Source of the DNA: Chitinophagales bacterium
Lineage (GTDB): Bacteria; Bacteroidota; Bacteroidia; Chitinophagales; Saprospiraceae
Length of the DNA: 64,000 bases
Direction: 5' to 3'
Assembly (NCBI GenBank): GCA_022360175.1
Contig: JAKSDI010000025.1
Coordinates: 45,514 to 109,513, forward strand
Below are positions 21,301-28,839 of the stretch, in pieces. Position numbers and translations under genes: made by a program. The notes beneath the pieces were generated by a model. It searched no databases, was not told the origin of the DNA, and was given only the letters and a program-made list of their open reading frames with translations. Positions within the stretch are counted from its first letter, which is position 1. Every line of letters starts with the position of its first letter.

Positions 21301-23579
21301 ATGTAGAAGAGCCAGTTGCTGAAGCTGGTACCAGCCAGATATTAAATTGTACAGTAGAATCGCTGTATCTCGATGCAACAGCATCTAGTGCAGGAGATTT
21401 CTCCTATCAATGGGAAGGCCCAGGCCTATTGAATGGTCAAAATACAACAACGCCTGAAGTTGGCGAACCAGGTATTTATACCTTAATCGTAACCAACAAC
21501 TTTAATGGATGTGAATCTGAGGATATTGTTCAGATCAATCAGGATATTGCACAACCTACAGCAATTATAGATGCTCCGGCTATACTTAATTGTGAGCTAG
21601 AAGAGCAAAATCTCGATGGCACTGCTACCAATCAGGGAGCAATTTTTGAATATGAATGGACAGCAAATGCTATAGGTAATATCATCTCAGGTGAACATAC
21701 ACTTACACCATTGATTGACCAGCCAGGTACCTATACTTTATTCGTATTAAATACTGAAAATGGCTGTACAGATACAGAGGTAATTGTTGTTGAACAAGAT
21801 ATAGCTATTCCTGGGGTAGGAGCTGCTGAACCAGCTATTATTACCTGTGTAGTACCTGAGATAGAAATCAATGCCACTGCATCTAGTACCGGCAATGAAT
21901 TTGCGTATCAATGGACAACTGCCGATGGTAATATACTTTCAGGAAGCAATTCGCTTACACCTATGGTAGATGAAGGAGGAACTTATGAACTCCTTATAAC
22001 CAACAATATTAATCACTGTACTAATTTATTGGTAGTTGAAGTAGAAAAAGATATAGAGCAGCCTATAGCCGAAGCAGGTGAGACGCAAGAACTGAATTGT
22101 GATATTCCATCTGTGACATTAAATGGAGGAAACTCTAGCCAGGGTGATTTCTCCTATCAATGGGAAGGCCCGGGGCTTGAAGATATAACTACCATTACAA
22201 CAGAAGTAGAAGATCCCGGTACTTATACCATATATGTTACCAATAACTTCAATGGTTGTGTCTCTATAGATGAGGTAGTAATTACTCAGGATGTGGCAGT
22301 ACCTGTCGTGATAATAGATTCACCTGAAATTCTAACCTGTGCCGTAGAATCGATTATTTTGGATGCTACAGCTTCCAGCCAGGGAGCTACCTTAATATAT
22401 CAGTGGACCACTCCTAATGGGCATATAATAGAAGGAATAGATGGAATGACGCCCCTAGTAGATGAGCCAGGAGATTATACCTTGACAATTATTAATACTA
22501 CCAATCAATGTGAGAACGATACGGATATAAGTGTTGTGCAGGATATAGAAACACCCACAGCCGAAGCGGGAAGTGATTATTTGATGGACTGTTGGGAACC
22601 AACCGATGAATTGAATGGCGTAGGATCATCTGTCGGTACGGATTATGTATATGAATGGTCTACTACAAGTGGTAATATTGTAAATGGTGCTAACACTTTA
22701 GACCCTGTAATTGCCGCACCAGGTATTTATACCATCCTTGTTACAGACATTACTAATGGCTGTACGGATGAGGATGATATTTTTGTTTCACAAACCATTC
22801 CAATTGCAAGTCCTGAAGCAGTACAACCACCTTGTCATGATGATCCTGGACATATCTTTATTCCTGAAATTATTGGAGGAACTTCTCCATTTGTATACTC
22901 TATAGATGGTGGCGGGGAATTCTATTCTAATTCCAGTTTCACCAATCTTGATCCTGGGATTTATGATGTGGTAGTGCAGGATGTAAATGGCTGTGAACAT
23001 GAGACAGAAATTACTATTGATCAACCAGATTCTATGATTGTGCTGATTACCTTGGATGAGGTAGAATTGTTGTTGGGAGAACAGCATCAGATTGTGGCTC
23101 AGGTAAACATACCTGAAGAAGAAATCGGTCAGATTATCTGGAGCAATGCTGAAAATTTATCATGTGACGACTGTCTAACACCGATGGTCACACCAATATA
23201 TACAGCGGATTACAGGGTAGATGTGATAAGCGTCAATGGCTGCCATGATGAAGCCTTCCTGAGAATATTTGTAGATCGTGAAAGAGATGTATATATACCT
23301 AATGTATTTTCTCCTAATGGAGATGGAGCTAATGACTTTTTCTACCCATTTGCAAGGCCAAATACAGTAGAAAAAATTAAGTCATTTATGGTCTTTAACC
23401 GTTGGGGCGAACCAGTGCATGAAGTATATAATTTTGCACCTAATGATCCAATTTTTGGATGGGATGGGCATTTCCGCGGAGAATTGATGAATGGAGCCGT
23501 CTTCACCTGGTTTGCAGAAATTGAATTTGTGGATGGTGATGTAGAAATATTTGAAGGAGATGTGCTACTGCTGAGGTAA
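15387..23579 (+). CDS. Giant T9SS-secreted adhesin: choice-of-anchor L, Calx-beta, 20 Ig-like repeats, gliding-type C-terminus
   Basis: 2730 residues with a signal peptide (about 1-20). In order: a choice-of-anchor L domain (about 137-365, with VIISSGNITNAPGPNN and YVFASEEYCEYV); a Calx-beta-like domain (about 372-478); Ig/PKD-like and SprB-type repeats (about 478-804); 20 tandem repeats of about 83 residues (805-2470), each with an LxC, a YxW and a PGxYxLxVTNxxNGC signature; another SprB-type repeat (about 2473-2555); and the gliding-motility-associated C-terminal domain (IPNVFSPNGDGANDFF at 2637 onward), the T9SS type B signal. It should be exported to the cell surface, like SprB-type adhesins used in gliding or attachment. 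The conserved Cys pair in each repeat suggests one disulfide per domain. Confidence 0.93.
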   Translation: MRSTTLLTLLLLTFYVVTSANNDPITIQLENANARHMVSLENTTQVVELCQLEEGQTYLLRSISQSSENVLIQNEEGASTEFLFAADGDCKKIVLEKEGNIRAAVETVLSISCMTCMPELNSRFPNLSVSGGASALELIQDVFIGGDCFEIQNAAFVGNPNGIGTFANGGTSIGLDNGVIISSGNITNAPGPNNSGGAGNNMGGGSHPDLAELASAPIFDATGITFQFKPTVPQIFFNYVFASEEYCEYVGAGFNDVFGFFISGPGISGGFLLSGENIAVIPGTSTAVAIDEVNHVSNTSYFVGNSGTCGSTFNMDDIQFDGFTQTLTAVANVQPCETYFIRLLVGDAGDGIFDSAVFLEANSFNAGGASAGEAISPTTGSNITYEACSDGYFVLQAAGDINTDREIEFSIAPFGTATPGVDYVPFGTSVTVPAGQTEVIIPITVIPDDLIEGQETIVLELQNSCSCSGTYIELIIEDVPPLEVSAFDIELCDGLPGELNALAFGGLPGYSYSWLNTSSGETFSGESIPVSPSETTTYSVSVTDECGQLASSNATVIVNPPSSAQMVGGGQFCGTDISTDIVITFGGIGPWLFSYSLNGEFQEPILTSENPYTLSVSEPGFYFPESVISVESFCEGEVIGLAFVEVSDFDIEVESDNISCPGEDDGSITATAMNGVTPYGYTWENVSAGTPIANSSSDLNDLPAGIYSVTVNDNGGCLDSMEVEIIEPEPLEAIAAVASVPNCDDSSGGSIDLTLNGGTPNYQFVWSNGDTMQNPVNLIAGTYGVIVTDDGGCMDSTSIVVTEDIEAPLVSAAVDDIINCYLPEIDLDGSGSSEGAIFEADWTGPGLVSGDNTLNPTVNQAGEYILLVTNTDNGCTSADTVMVDADQIAPEAIAEDNILNCYQQGVMPNTEGTSTGSEYTYEWSGPGIAGSTMVIDPLIYSPGDYTMLVTNTDNGCQDSVSITIDQNIAEPAIGAGESSELNCQETEIMLTGTATGNQADFVYSWTTDGGNIISGENTLTPLVDAAGIYELEVVDTLNGCSSTAAVEILQDPSTPIAIINGEAPLNCDVTSIQLDATNSNLGTNGIYNWITSDGNIVSGGNTLSPVIDQPGTYQLIILGGGNVCEDTATVVIPIDTLQPALTPAPAVTLTCDITSLDITAQVTTSSGQSEISWYGPSGMTIISPDSLTINVTNPGQYNLVVTDPVNGCLSSIASTVLEDVQLPEVVVDDPAIITCSSPAIDLDAGASSAGANFVYEWQAPDGSVLAETTAMLSQISEPGTYTLSIENTDNGCMHSTQVMVEENINYPIVGIASADILNCYNPSFNLIGDATSTASTLLYQWSTLDGNIVSGGTSLTPVIDEPGDYVLVVTDESNDCITMDTVSVQQDIEAPSADAGQGTTLTCSQTSFTLSGTATANGPILTEWSTADGNILSGANTLTPEVDNEGTYTLLVTNQVNGCTFSSDVIITANNSLPTVAIDDPEILDCLTSEVSLDASNSDSGTNYVYQWSTTSGNIIGNINAAIVNADAVGTYTLQITNTDNDCVDQAFVIVDQDIEPPVAAAGVVDTINCYSPSIELDGSASSQGTNFTYEWSTSNGSILSGSNSLSPSINAPGTYELLVTNLTNNCTSDSQVDIIEDMDNPVAAAADPETLTCTLTETDIDATASSQGNEFAYEWTTTNGNILDGTNGLTPMVDAPGMYELEVMNSRNGCSDLAAVLVEENIQLPLAEAGESPVLTCADVTVPLDATASSQGTYSYQWDGPGLISGPTGLTPVVDEPGMYTIFVTDLTNNCVSEDIVEVLQDITNPAIAIETPAVLDCALEEQELDASNSSQGMHFEYSWTAASIGNIVQGAQSVNPVIDEPGVYTLTILNTNNGCSETQSITVNQDITIPEVGAAEPAIITCSVPNITIDGTASSTGTEYAYEWTTNDGNILMGANSLLPVVDEGGTYELLITNNINNCINLLTVDVIKDVEEPVAEAGTSQILNCTVESLYLDATASSAGDFSYQWEGPGLLNGQNTTTPEVGEPGIYTLIVTNNFNGCESEDIVQINQDIAQPTAIIDAPAILNCELEEQNLDGTATNQGAIFEYEWTANAIGNIISGEHTLTPLIDQPGTYTLFVLNTENGCTDTEVIVVEQDIAIPGVGAAEPAIITCVVPEIEINATASSTGNEFAYQWTTADGNILSGSNSLTPMVDEGGTYELLITNNINHCTNLLVVEVEKDIEQPIAEAGETQELNCDIPSVTLNGGNSSQGDFSYQWEGPGLEDITTITTEVEDPGTYTIYVTNNFNGCVSIDEVVITQDVAVPVVIIDSPEILTCAVESIILDATASSQGATLIYQWTTPNGHIIEGIDGMTPLVDEPGDYTLTIINTTNQCENDTDISVVQDIETPTAEAGSDYLMDCWEPTDELNGVGSSVGTDYVYEWSTTSGNIVNGANTLDPVIAAPGIYTILVTDITNGCTDEDDIFVSQTIPIASPEAVQPPCHDDPGHIFIPEIIGGTSPFVYSIDGGGEFYSNSSFTNLDPGIYDVVVQDVNGCEHETEITIDQPDSMIVLITLDEVELLLGEQHQIVAQVNIPEEEIGQIIWSNAENLSCDDCLTPMVTPIYTADYRVDVISVNGCHDEAFLRIFVDRERDVYIPNVFSPNGDGANDFFYPFARPNTVEKIKSFMVFNRWGEPVHEVYNFAPNDPIFGWDGHFRGELMNGAVFTWFAEIEFVDGDVEIFEGDVLLLR
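17799..22796 (+). repeat. Twenty tandem ~83-residue (~250-bp) repeats inside the adhesin
   Basis: Twenty units span residues 805-2470. Unit boundaries fall at the recurring short link (Q/E)-D/N followed by I-x-x-P. Units near the C-terminal side are most alike, whereas the first five are more divergent, pointing to recent expansion toward the 3' end. Confidence 0.9.
20553..22542 (+). repeat. Higher-order 750-bp (three-unit) super-repeat within the adhesin
   Basis: Units 12-13-14 (20553-21302) and 15-16-17 (21303-22052) form two copies of an A-B-C triplet; units 18-19 begin a third (22053 onward). Starts are exactly 750 bp (250 codons) apart. Type A units share SYQW(D/E)GPGL, type B LEEQ-LD and AIGNI, type C AAEPAIITC, VDEGGTYELLITNN and NLL. 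Confidence 0.88.
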
Positions 23580-23623
23580 GTTGGCTGTATTGTAAGCTTT
23601 GCTTCCAAGATGTTGGATATATT

Positions 23624-23694
23624 GGGGTCCACGAATTGCACAAATTTCACAAATTTTCAAGGTTTTCGTGTGATTCGAGCAATTCGTGGACCCC
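23624..23694. repeat. 71-bp palindromic repeat after the adhesin gene
   Basis: A perfect 16-bp inverted repeat (GGGGTCCACGAATTGC at 23624 and its complement ending at 23694) has a further imperfect inner stem. It lies 45 bases past the adhesin stop. It may serve as a terminator or be a dispersed intergenic repeat. The small frames crossing it look like by-products of the palindrome. Confidence 0.7.
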
Positions 23695-23868
23695 TTCTAT
23701 CTGCTTGGTTAAAACAGACAGTTTTGGAAGAAGTAGCATCTTGTATTATTTGTACAATTTTCTTTAGAGTTGGGAGTTTTTTGGACTTAATAGACAAATA
23801 AATACCTTCTTTGGTAATCTCTATTTTTTGTTAGCTTGTTGTTTCCTTGTAGCAATAATTGCATAGCA

Positions 23869-24708
23869 ATGATTAAAGGATACCAACAATTTGACCTGTG
23901 GGGTAAAAAGATATTTGAGAAAGCGATTATAGAACCTCCATTCAGGCTATCTGCTCAGATGCCCAACGAAGCTTGCTTTTATTATGTAGTGAGGGGCACA
24001 ACAAAGGTAATTGCTCCAACAGAAACAATACGTAGAGATACGGATGAAGGCCTGGTGATGCAATGCGGCAATTATCTAAATGATTATTTGGCTCATGAAG
24101 AAGGTGGCTATTGCGAAGCGATTGCCGTGCATTTTTATCCTGAGGTACTTAAAATGATATATGACAAAGAAGTACCGGATTTTTTACGAGAAGTAAAAAA
24201 AGTAAAACCCTTCGGGTATGAAAAGTTAAAGGCAACGGCACTCATCAAGAATTATATCGAAAATCTACAGTTCTATTTTGATAATCCCGAATTGGTAAGT
24301 GAAGAGCTGCTTAAGCTTAAATTGAAGGAATTGATACTGCTATTGGCCAAAACGAATAATGCAGAAGCTTTGCACCATATGATTAGCAGCTTGTTTTCAG
24401 AAAGAGAATTTTCATTTAAAGAAGTTGTAGAAGCCAATATCTATAACAATCTTAGCCTGGAAGAATTGGCTACACTTACTCATCTGAGCCTTTCTTCCTT
24501 TAAAAGGACTTTTGCCAAACACTACCAGGAATCTCCTGCCAAGTATATTAAAAAGAGAAAATTGCAAAAAGCAGCTCAGTTGCTAAAAAGGACCAGCCTG
24601 AGAATATCTGATATCGCCTTTGATTGTGGCTTCACCGATTTGGCTCACTTTTCACGTTCTTTTCAAAAAGAATATGACCTTTCCCCTTCTAATTATCGAT
24701 TGGACTAA
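23869..24708 (+). CDS. AraC-family transcriptional regulator (ExsA-like N-terminus)
   Basis: 279 residues from ATG 23869; an in-frame TTG 33 bases upstream is less likely. The N-terminal sensor half (about 1-170) contains FYYVVRGTTKVIAPTETI and a cupin-like AIAVHFYPEVLKMIY. The C-terminal 100 residues carry the double helix-turn-helix: LSLEELATLTHLSLSSFKRTFAKHY, then LRISDIAFDCGFTDLAHFSRSFQKEYDLSPSNYR, the AraC signature. The N-terminal half resembles that of many short Bacteroidota AraC proteins (ExsA type). It sits 104 bases before a secreted SRPBCC gene on the same strand, which is a candidate target. Confidence 0.88.
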   Translation: MIKGYQQFDLWGKKIFEKAIIEPPFRLSAQMPNEACFYYVVRGTTKVIAPTETIRRDTDEGLVMQCGNYLNDYLAHEEGGYCEAIAVHFYPEVLKMIYDKEVPDFLREVKKVKPFGYEKLKATALIKNYIENLQFYFDNPELVSEELLKLKLKELILLLAKTNNAEALHHMISSLFSEREFSFKEVVEANIYNNLSLEELATLTHLSLSSFKRTFAKHYQESPAKYIKKRKLQKAAQLLKRTSLRISDIAFDCGFTDLAHFSRSFQKEYDLSPSNYRLD

Positions 24709-24812
24709 TTGTACAAATACCTGAACTATTCTGCAAAAAGTCTTTGTGCTATTCCCTTCATCTTTGTTTTGAAAAGAGTACAATATTCATATCACCTTTC
24801 AAAACTGTTAAG

Positions 24813-25397
24813 ATGAATTTCAAACTGAGTTTAATGATGGCTTTTTTAGCTCTTTTTTCTTTTACAAACCTAAATGCGCAAAAGAAGGCACAGAGTTTCA
24901 CCGTGACTAAAGTGATTAATGCACCTATAGATGAAGTATGGGCAGTAGTGGGGGAGGATTATGGGGCGATAGCAAATTCACACCCTGCAATTGTCAACTC
25001 TGATTATATCAATGGATCGCTTAAAGCGGGTGAAGGTGCCGAACGCGTTTGTAATTTTAATGATAGCGGAACACGCTACCTGCACGAAAAGCAAATAAAC
25101 TACAATCCTGAATCCTACACTTTCAAAAATCAGGTATTCCAGGCAGGTAAATTTCCTGTTGATCCAGACTACACCTACGCGATTTATAAGCTAGAAGCAG
25201 TTGATGCTCAAACGACCAAATTTACCTTTGATATGAATTATCGTACCTCTCCAGCTTTTATGGGAGGGATGATGAAAGGAAAATTCAAGAGATTAATTGA
25301 AGATTATGCAATTGCTATTGAGCATCATGTAAAGACGGGCGAAGCAGTAAATAAAGATAATTTCAAGAGCATTAAAAAGCAGCAATCAACACGGTAA
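24813..25397 (+). CDS. Secreted SRPBCC (START/Bet v1-like) family protein
   Basis: 194 residues from ATG 24813, which directly precedes a signal peptide (MNFKLSLMMAFLALFSFTNLNAQ); the longer open frame upstream codes a non-signal stretch and was discarded. The mature part has the polyketide-cyclase/SRPBCC layout: VTKVINAPIDEVWAVVGEDYGAIANSHPAI at the start, a central beta sheet, and a long C-terminal helix (FKRLIEDYAIAIEHHV). The fold binds hydrophobic ligands. A periplasmic location is unusual for it but common in Bacteroidota. The upstream AraC gene may control it. Confidence 0.78.
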   Translation: MNFKLSLMMAFLALFSFTNLNAQKKAQSFTVTKVINAPIDEVWAVVGEDYGAIANSHPAIVNSDYINGSLKAGEGAERVCNFNDSGTRYLHEKQINYNPESYTFKNQVFQAGKFPVDPDYTYAIYKLEAVDAQTTKFTFDMNYRTSPAFMGGMMKGKFKRLIEDYAIAIEHHVKTGEAVNKDNFKSIKKQQSTR

Positions 25398-25428
25398 GAG
25401 TAAATTGTGAATGAAGTATTAAGATTTG

Positions 25429-25456
25429 ATCCCTCTTCAATCGAAGGGGGATTTTT
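25429..25456 (+). terminator. Terminator after the SRPBCC gene
   Basis: A 10-bp stem (25429-25438 with 25443-25452, one G-T pair) with a 4-base loop is followed by a five-T run, 32 bases after the stop codon. It reaches into the last codon of the convergent vapB gene. Confidence 0.7.
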
Positions 25457-25661
25457 ATTCTTTAGGACTGTACATCGCTCTCATTTCATCTAAATTACCT
25501 TCCCATTCTATTTTTCCTTCTAATTCTAGCATTTTTAATCTGCGAAGGCGCATTACAAATTCTTTAAGAGCTATATTTACTACTTCTTTTTTAGTGCTTA
25601 GCTGGCTTAATTGGAGGGCTTGTTCCATGAGCTGTGTGTCTATATCAATACTGATGCGCAT
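25455..25661 (-). CDS. Orphan VapB-type antitoxin
   Basis: 68 residues. MRISIDIDTQLMEQAL, TKKEVVNIALKEFVMRLRR and GKIEWEGNLDEMR match the VapB antitoxin family: an N-terminal ribbon-helix-helix followed by the short toxin-wrapping tail. A PIN-domain VapC toxin gene normally follows within a few bases; here the frame ends at 25455, and the convergent SRPBCC gene begins 58 bases on, leaving no room. It is therefore a solitary antitoxin, perhaps a remnant or one that acts on a toxin elsewhere. It is divergent from the Rid gene at 25831. Confidence 0.78.
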   Translation of the reverse strand: MRISIDIDTQLMEQALQLSQLSTKKEVVNIALKEFVMRLRRLKMLELEGKIEWEGNLDEMRAMYSPKE

Positions 25662-25830
25662 AATTTATTTTTTATAAAAATAATGCATTTTTGACGTAAA
25701 GTAAAGCGTGCTTAAGAATAGACTTCATTAGCATAAGTGGAAAAAATTATTAGCAACAGAAGTTACCACAGCTACTAAAAATAAGAAATCTGTTTTGAAA
25801 TAATATTTTAGTACATAAACAACAAAAAGA

Positions 25831-26223
25831 ATGAACAGACAACTCATTTCCTCAGGCGCTCCATGGGAAAAAACGGTGGGCTATTCCAGGGCAGTAAGAG
25901 TAGGTAATCATATATTCGTAGCAGGTACCACAGCGGTTGATGGTGATGGTAATGTAGTAGGGGCAGGCAATGCTTATGAGCAAACTCATTTTATACTAAA
26001 GAAAATAGAAAAAGCACTGACCGAAGCCGGTAGCAAGATGGAAGATGTGGTGCGCACAAGAATGTTCGTTACCAATATTGAACACTGGGAAGCTATTGGC
26101 AAAGCTCACGGAGAATTTTTTGCAGATATTCGCCCGGCAGCTACTATGGTAGAGGTTAGTCGATTGATTGGGCAGGAATTAATGATAGAAATTGAAGTAG
26201 ATGCCATCGTGATGACGTCTTAA
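25831..26223 (+). CDS. Rid family protein (YjgF/YER057c/UK114), non-archetypal
   Basis: 130 residues, full length for the Rid fold: SSGAPWEKTVGYSRAVRVGNHIFVAGTTA, the central EQTHFILKKIEKALTEAGSKMEDVVRTRMFVTNI, and IRPAATMVEVSRL near the C-terminus. True RidA enamine deaminases have Arg in P-A-R at this last motif (Arg105 in E. coli); here it is P-A-A, so classic 2-aminoacrylate deaminase activity is doubtful. This places it in one of the other Rid subfamilies, whose functions are mostly unknown. It stands alone, divergent from vapB and 52 bases upstream of the PorE-like gene. Confidence 0.9.
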   Translation: MNRQLISSGAPWEKTVGYSRAVRVGNHIFVAGTTAVDGDGNVVGAGNAYEQTHFILKKIEKALTEAGSKMEDVVRTRMFVTNIEHWEAIGKAHGEFFADIRPAATMVEVSRLIGQELMIEIEVDAIVMTS

Positions 26224-26275
26224 CCAGCAACAAAAAAATGGGGTAGGCGTTTTAAATAGTATAAATTATAAGGCT

Positions 26276-28264
26276 ATGTATAAAAACGCATTACTTTTCT
26301 TCGCACTAACGCTAACTTTTCTTGCCTCCTGTACTTATACCCAGAAAATCAGGGATGGGCGTACCGCTTATGAACGCAAGCAGTATGCAGTAGCTGTTGA
26401 TATGCTTGAGGATGAGTATAAAAAATCCAAGAGTAGGGTAGAGCAAGGTAAAATAGCCTACTTGCTGGGCGAATCTTATGAAGCAATCAATAAAAGTGAT
26501 CAATCTATCCGCTGGTACCAAATCGCCTATGATAATCAATATGGGGTAGATGCGCTCAAGTCCTATGCCTATGCATTAAAGAAGGCAGAGCGTTATGACG
26601 AAGCAAAACGAGCTTTTAAGGATTTGGGGATTGAAATAGGTAGCCCTTATGAATATCGGCGTGAAATAAGTGCCTGTGAAATTGCGATGGGATGGAAGGA
26701 GTTGCCTCCCGAATATGAAATTGAAGTAATGCCTTTTAATACCAGCAATGCAGATTATGCTCCTGTATTATACCCACCTAATAAAATGCTGATTACTTCA
26801 GATCGAGGCACTAGTACTGGTGATGATGAATACAATTGGACTGGCAACGCCTTTTCTGATCTTTTTTTAGTTGACCTTAGTTCCAATGCTGTCTCTGGTT
26901 TTGATGCGCAAGTGAATAGTGAAAATAATGAAGGAACGGCAAGTTTTAATCCCGATTATAACGAAATGTATTTCACTCGATGCTATGGTGGAGGTAAATT
27001 TGGGGAAGATTACTGTCGCATAATGGTAAGTTACAAAGAGGATGGCGGTTGGACAATTCCTCAACAACTTCCTTTTATCAAAGAAGGAGTTAATTATGGG
27101 CACCCTGCTTTATCTGCTGATGGGAATCGCTTGTATTTTTCATCTGATGACCCCGATGGCTGGGGAGGACATGACTTATACTATGTAGACCGCTCAGGTG
27201 ATGATAATTGGGGCACCCCTAAATTGATGAGCCGGGTAATCAATACAACATCGGATGAAAAATTTCCTTTTGTAGATCAGGATACGCTCTATTTCTCTTC
27301 CAATGGGCATACCAGTATGGGGGGCTTGGATATTTTCAGGACCTATAAAATGAATAATGGTTCCTGGACTCCGGTATACAATCTTAAATCTCCTATTAAC
27401 TCGGGTAGTGATGATTTTAGCTATGTGGTAGATTATTCCACTCCTCTTCAGGAAAAAGATATATTACAGGTAGGTTATTTCACCTCCTCCAGGGAAGATG
27501 GTATTGGGAATGATGATGTATATCGTTTTGTGAAAAAAGTACCTCCTCCGGCTCCTGAAATTGTAGAAGACGTGCCTCAGCCAGAAGATTATAAATTGAT
27601 TCTGGAAGGTTATGTACTGGAAAAGATACACGAAAATCCAACAGATCCTAATAGTAGAGTCCTGGGACGCAAACCATTACCTGGTTCTACCGTCAATATT
27701 AGCTGGGGGCGCAAAAAAGAACAGGTAACAGTAGGAGAGGATGGTTTATTCCGCCTGGAATTGGAAGAGCAAACGGACTATGATTTTCTTGCTGCTCGCG
27801 AAAGTTATCTAAACAATGATGCATTCTTTTCTACTAAGGGAATTGGACGAGACCCTAATAATCCTGTACAGGTTTTTGAAATAGAAATTGTGCTGGATAA
27901 AATATTCCTTGATAAGGAAATTACACTGGAGAATATCTATTATGATTTTGATAAATGGAATATACGAGAAGATGCACAGCCTACGCTGAATGAACTAACT
28001 CGCAACCTGGCTCTCAACCCTGATATCCGTATACAGCTTGGCTCACATACAGACTGTAGAGGACAGGACCGATACAATGCAGATTTATCACAGCGAAGAG
28101 CTCAGTCGGCGGTAGATTATCTGATCTCACAAGGTATAGATGCTTCCAGGTTACAAGCCCGTGGGTATGGAGAACAAGACCCTGCTGTGGATTGTCTTTG
28201 CACTCGTTGTACAGAAGAAGAACATCAGGAGAATAGGCGTACTACTTTTAAGATTATAGAGTAG
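26276..28264 (+). CDS. PorE-like OmpA lipoprotein (TPR, beta-propeller, CRD, OmpA)
   Basis: 662 residues. A lipoprotein signal has Cys19 in the LASC lipobox. Residues about 25-135 form TPR-like helices; 150-420 contain PD40/WD40-like blades (HPALSADGNRLYFSSDDP, FPFVDQDTLYFSSNGH, GGLDIFRTYKMNNGSW); 440-530 form a carboxypeptidase-regulatory-like domain; and the C-terminus is OmpA peptidoglycan-binding (ENIYYDFDKWNIR ... LGSHTDCRGQDRYNADLSQRRAQSAVDYL). This four-part order is that of PorE, the T9SS component that ties the secretion machine to peptidoglycan, although many Bacteroidota encode several such paralogues. It should be periplasmic and lipid-anchored. Confidence 0.82.
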   Translation: MYKNALLFFALTLTFLASCTYTQKIRDGRTAYERKQYAVAVDMLEDEYKKSKSRVEQGKIAYLLGESYEAINKSDQSIRWYQIAYDNQYGVDALKSYAYALKKAERYDEAKRAFKDLGIEIGSPYEYRREISACEIAMGWKELPPEYEIEVMPFNTSNADYAPVLYPPNKMLITSDRGTSTGDDEYNWTGNAFSDLFLVDLSSNAVSGFDAQVNSENNEGTASFNPDYNEMYFTRCYGGGKFGEDYCRIMVSYKEDGGWTIPQQLPFIKEGVNYGHPALSADGNRLYFSSDDPDGWGGHDLYYVDRSGDDNWGTPKLMSRVINTTSDEKFPFVDQDTLYFSSNGHTSMGGLDIFRTYKMNNGSWTPVYNLKSPINSGSDDFSYVVDYSTPLQEKDILQVGYFTSSREDGIGNDDVYRFVKKVPPPAPEIVEDVPQPEDYKLILEGYVLEKIHENPTDPNSRVLGRKPLPGSTVNISWGRKKEQVTVGEDGLFRLELEEQTDYDFLAARESYLNNDAFFSTKGIGRDPNNPVQVFEIEIVLDKIFLDKEITLENIYYDFDKWNIREDAQPTLNELTRNLALNPDIRIQLGSHTDCRGQDRYNADLSQRRAQSAVDYLISQGIDASRLQARGYGEQDPAVDCLCTRCTEEEHQENRRTTFKIIE

Positions 28265-28305
28265 TTATAGAATAGCCTGCGTATATATTATTGAAGTAAG
28301 TTTGA

Positions 28306-28839
28306 TCATTTATTTAATGCTTCTACATTGAAAAAACCTTCAATGTCCTTTGATATGGTACATTTGTATGTCAGCATATCTTGTGTGTTTTCGGTTATAT
28401 ACGCACCTCCTAGTGCATAGTGTAATAAGTCATATGGGTTTGTATCCCAATAGAATGTATAAGTTTCATTTGAGCCCATTTTCACATTTATATAAGCTTT
28501 TTCGAAGGTGATTATTATCCTGACAATATCTTCTTTGGACCATTCCTCTAAAAATTGAAGAAATTGTCTGGCAGCTGCTTCTACATATGGCGAGACATTA
28601 TTTTTTGAATAAAAAGTCTCTATAGCCTGATTATATTCTTGCCTTTGTTTTAGAAGCCCACTAGAAAGAGGGCAATTCTGTTCCATTTGGAATGCCCGCC
28701 ACCATAGTGCGATCTCTTTGACAATTGCCAGTTCGTCAGACTGAGACAATGCCTGGAAATAGGAGCCCTCTTTGAAGTTGGGGCTCCATTCGCTCTTTAG
28801 AAGCTGCCTAATGTTTAGTTGATAAGCTTTCAGATTCAT
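28306..28839 (-). CDS. Putative DUF692/MNIO partner protein
   Basis: 177 residues. It starts inside the DUF692 gene (32-base overlap), so the two are translationally coupled. The N-terminal part (about 1-100) is helical. The C-terminal part carries IVRIIITFEKAYINVKMGSNETYTFYWDTNPYDLLHYALGG, resembling the region of MbnC/DUF2063-type partner proteins that binds the peptide and presents it to the enzyme. The similarity is weak by eye, and the call leans on position: directly after a DUF692 gene, in the slot held by such partners in the methanobactin and bufferin operons. No signal peptide. Confidence 0.6.
   Translation of the reverse strand: MNLKAYQLNIRQLLKSEWSPNFKEGSYFQALSQSDELAIVKEIALWWRAFQMEQNCPLSSGLLKQRQEYNQAIETFYSKNNVSPYVEAAARQFLQFLEEWSKEDIVRIIITFEKAYINVKMGSNETYTFYWDTNPYDLLHYALGGAYITENTQDMLTYKCTISKDIEGFFNVEALNK

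Noticed and set aside
17799..22796. Tandem repeats considered as a CRISPR array
   Set aside because: Units are about 250 bp, coding and divergent, with no short identical repeats and unique spacers.
23610..23801. 63-codon open frame after the adhesin
   Set aside because: It runs through the 71-bp palindrome and reads as low-complexity repeat translation.
25426..25677. 83-codon plus-strand frame over vapB
   Set aside because: The minus-strand frame matches VapB across its whole length, so the plus frame is a shadow.
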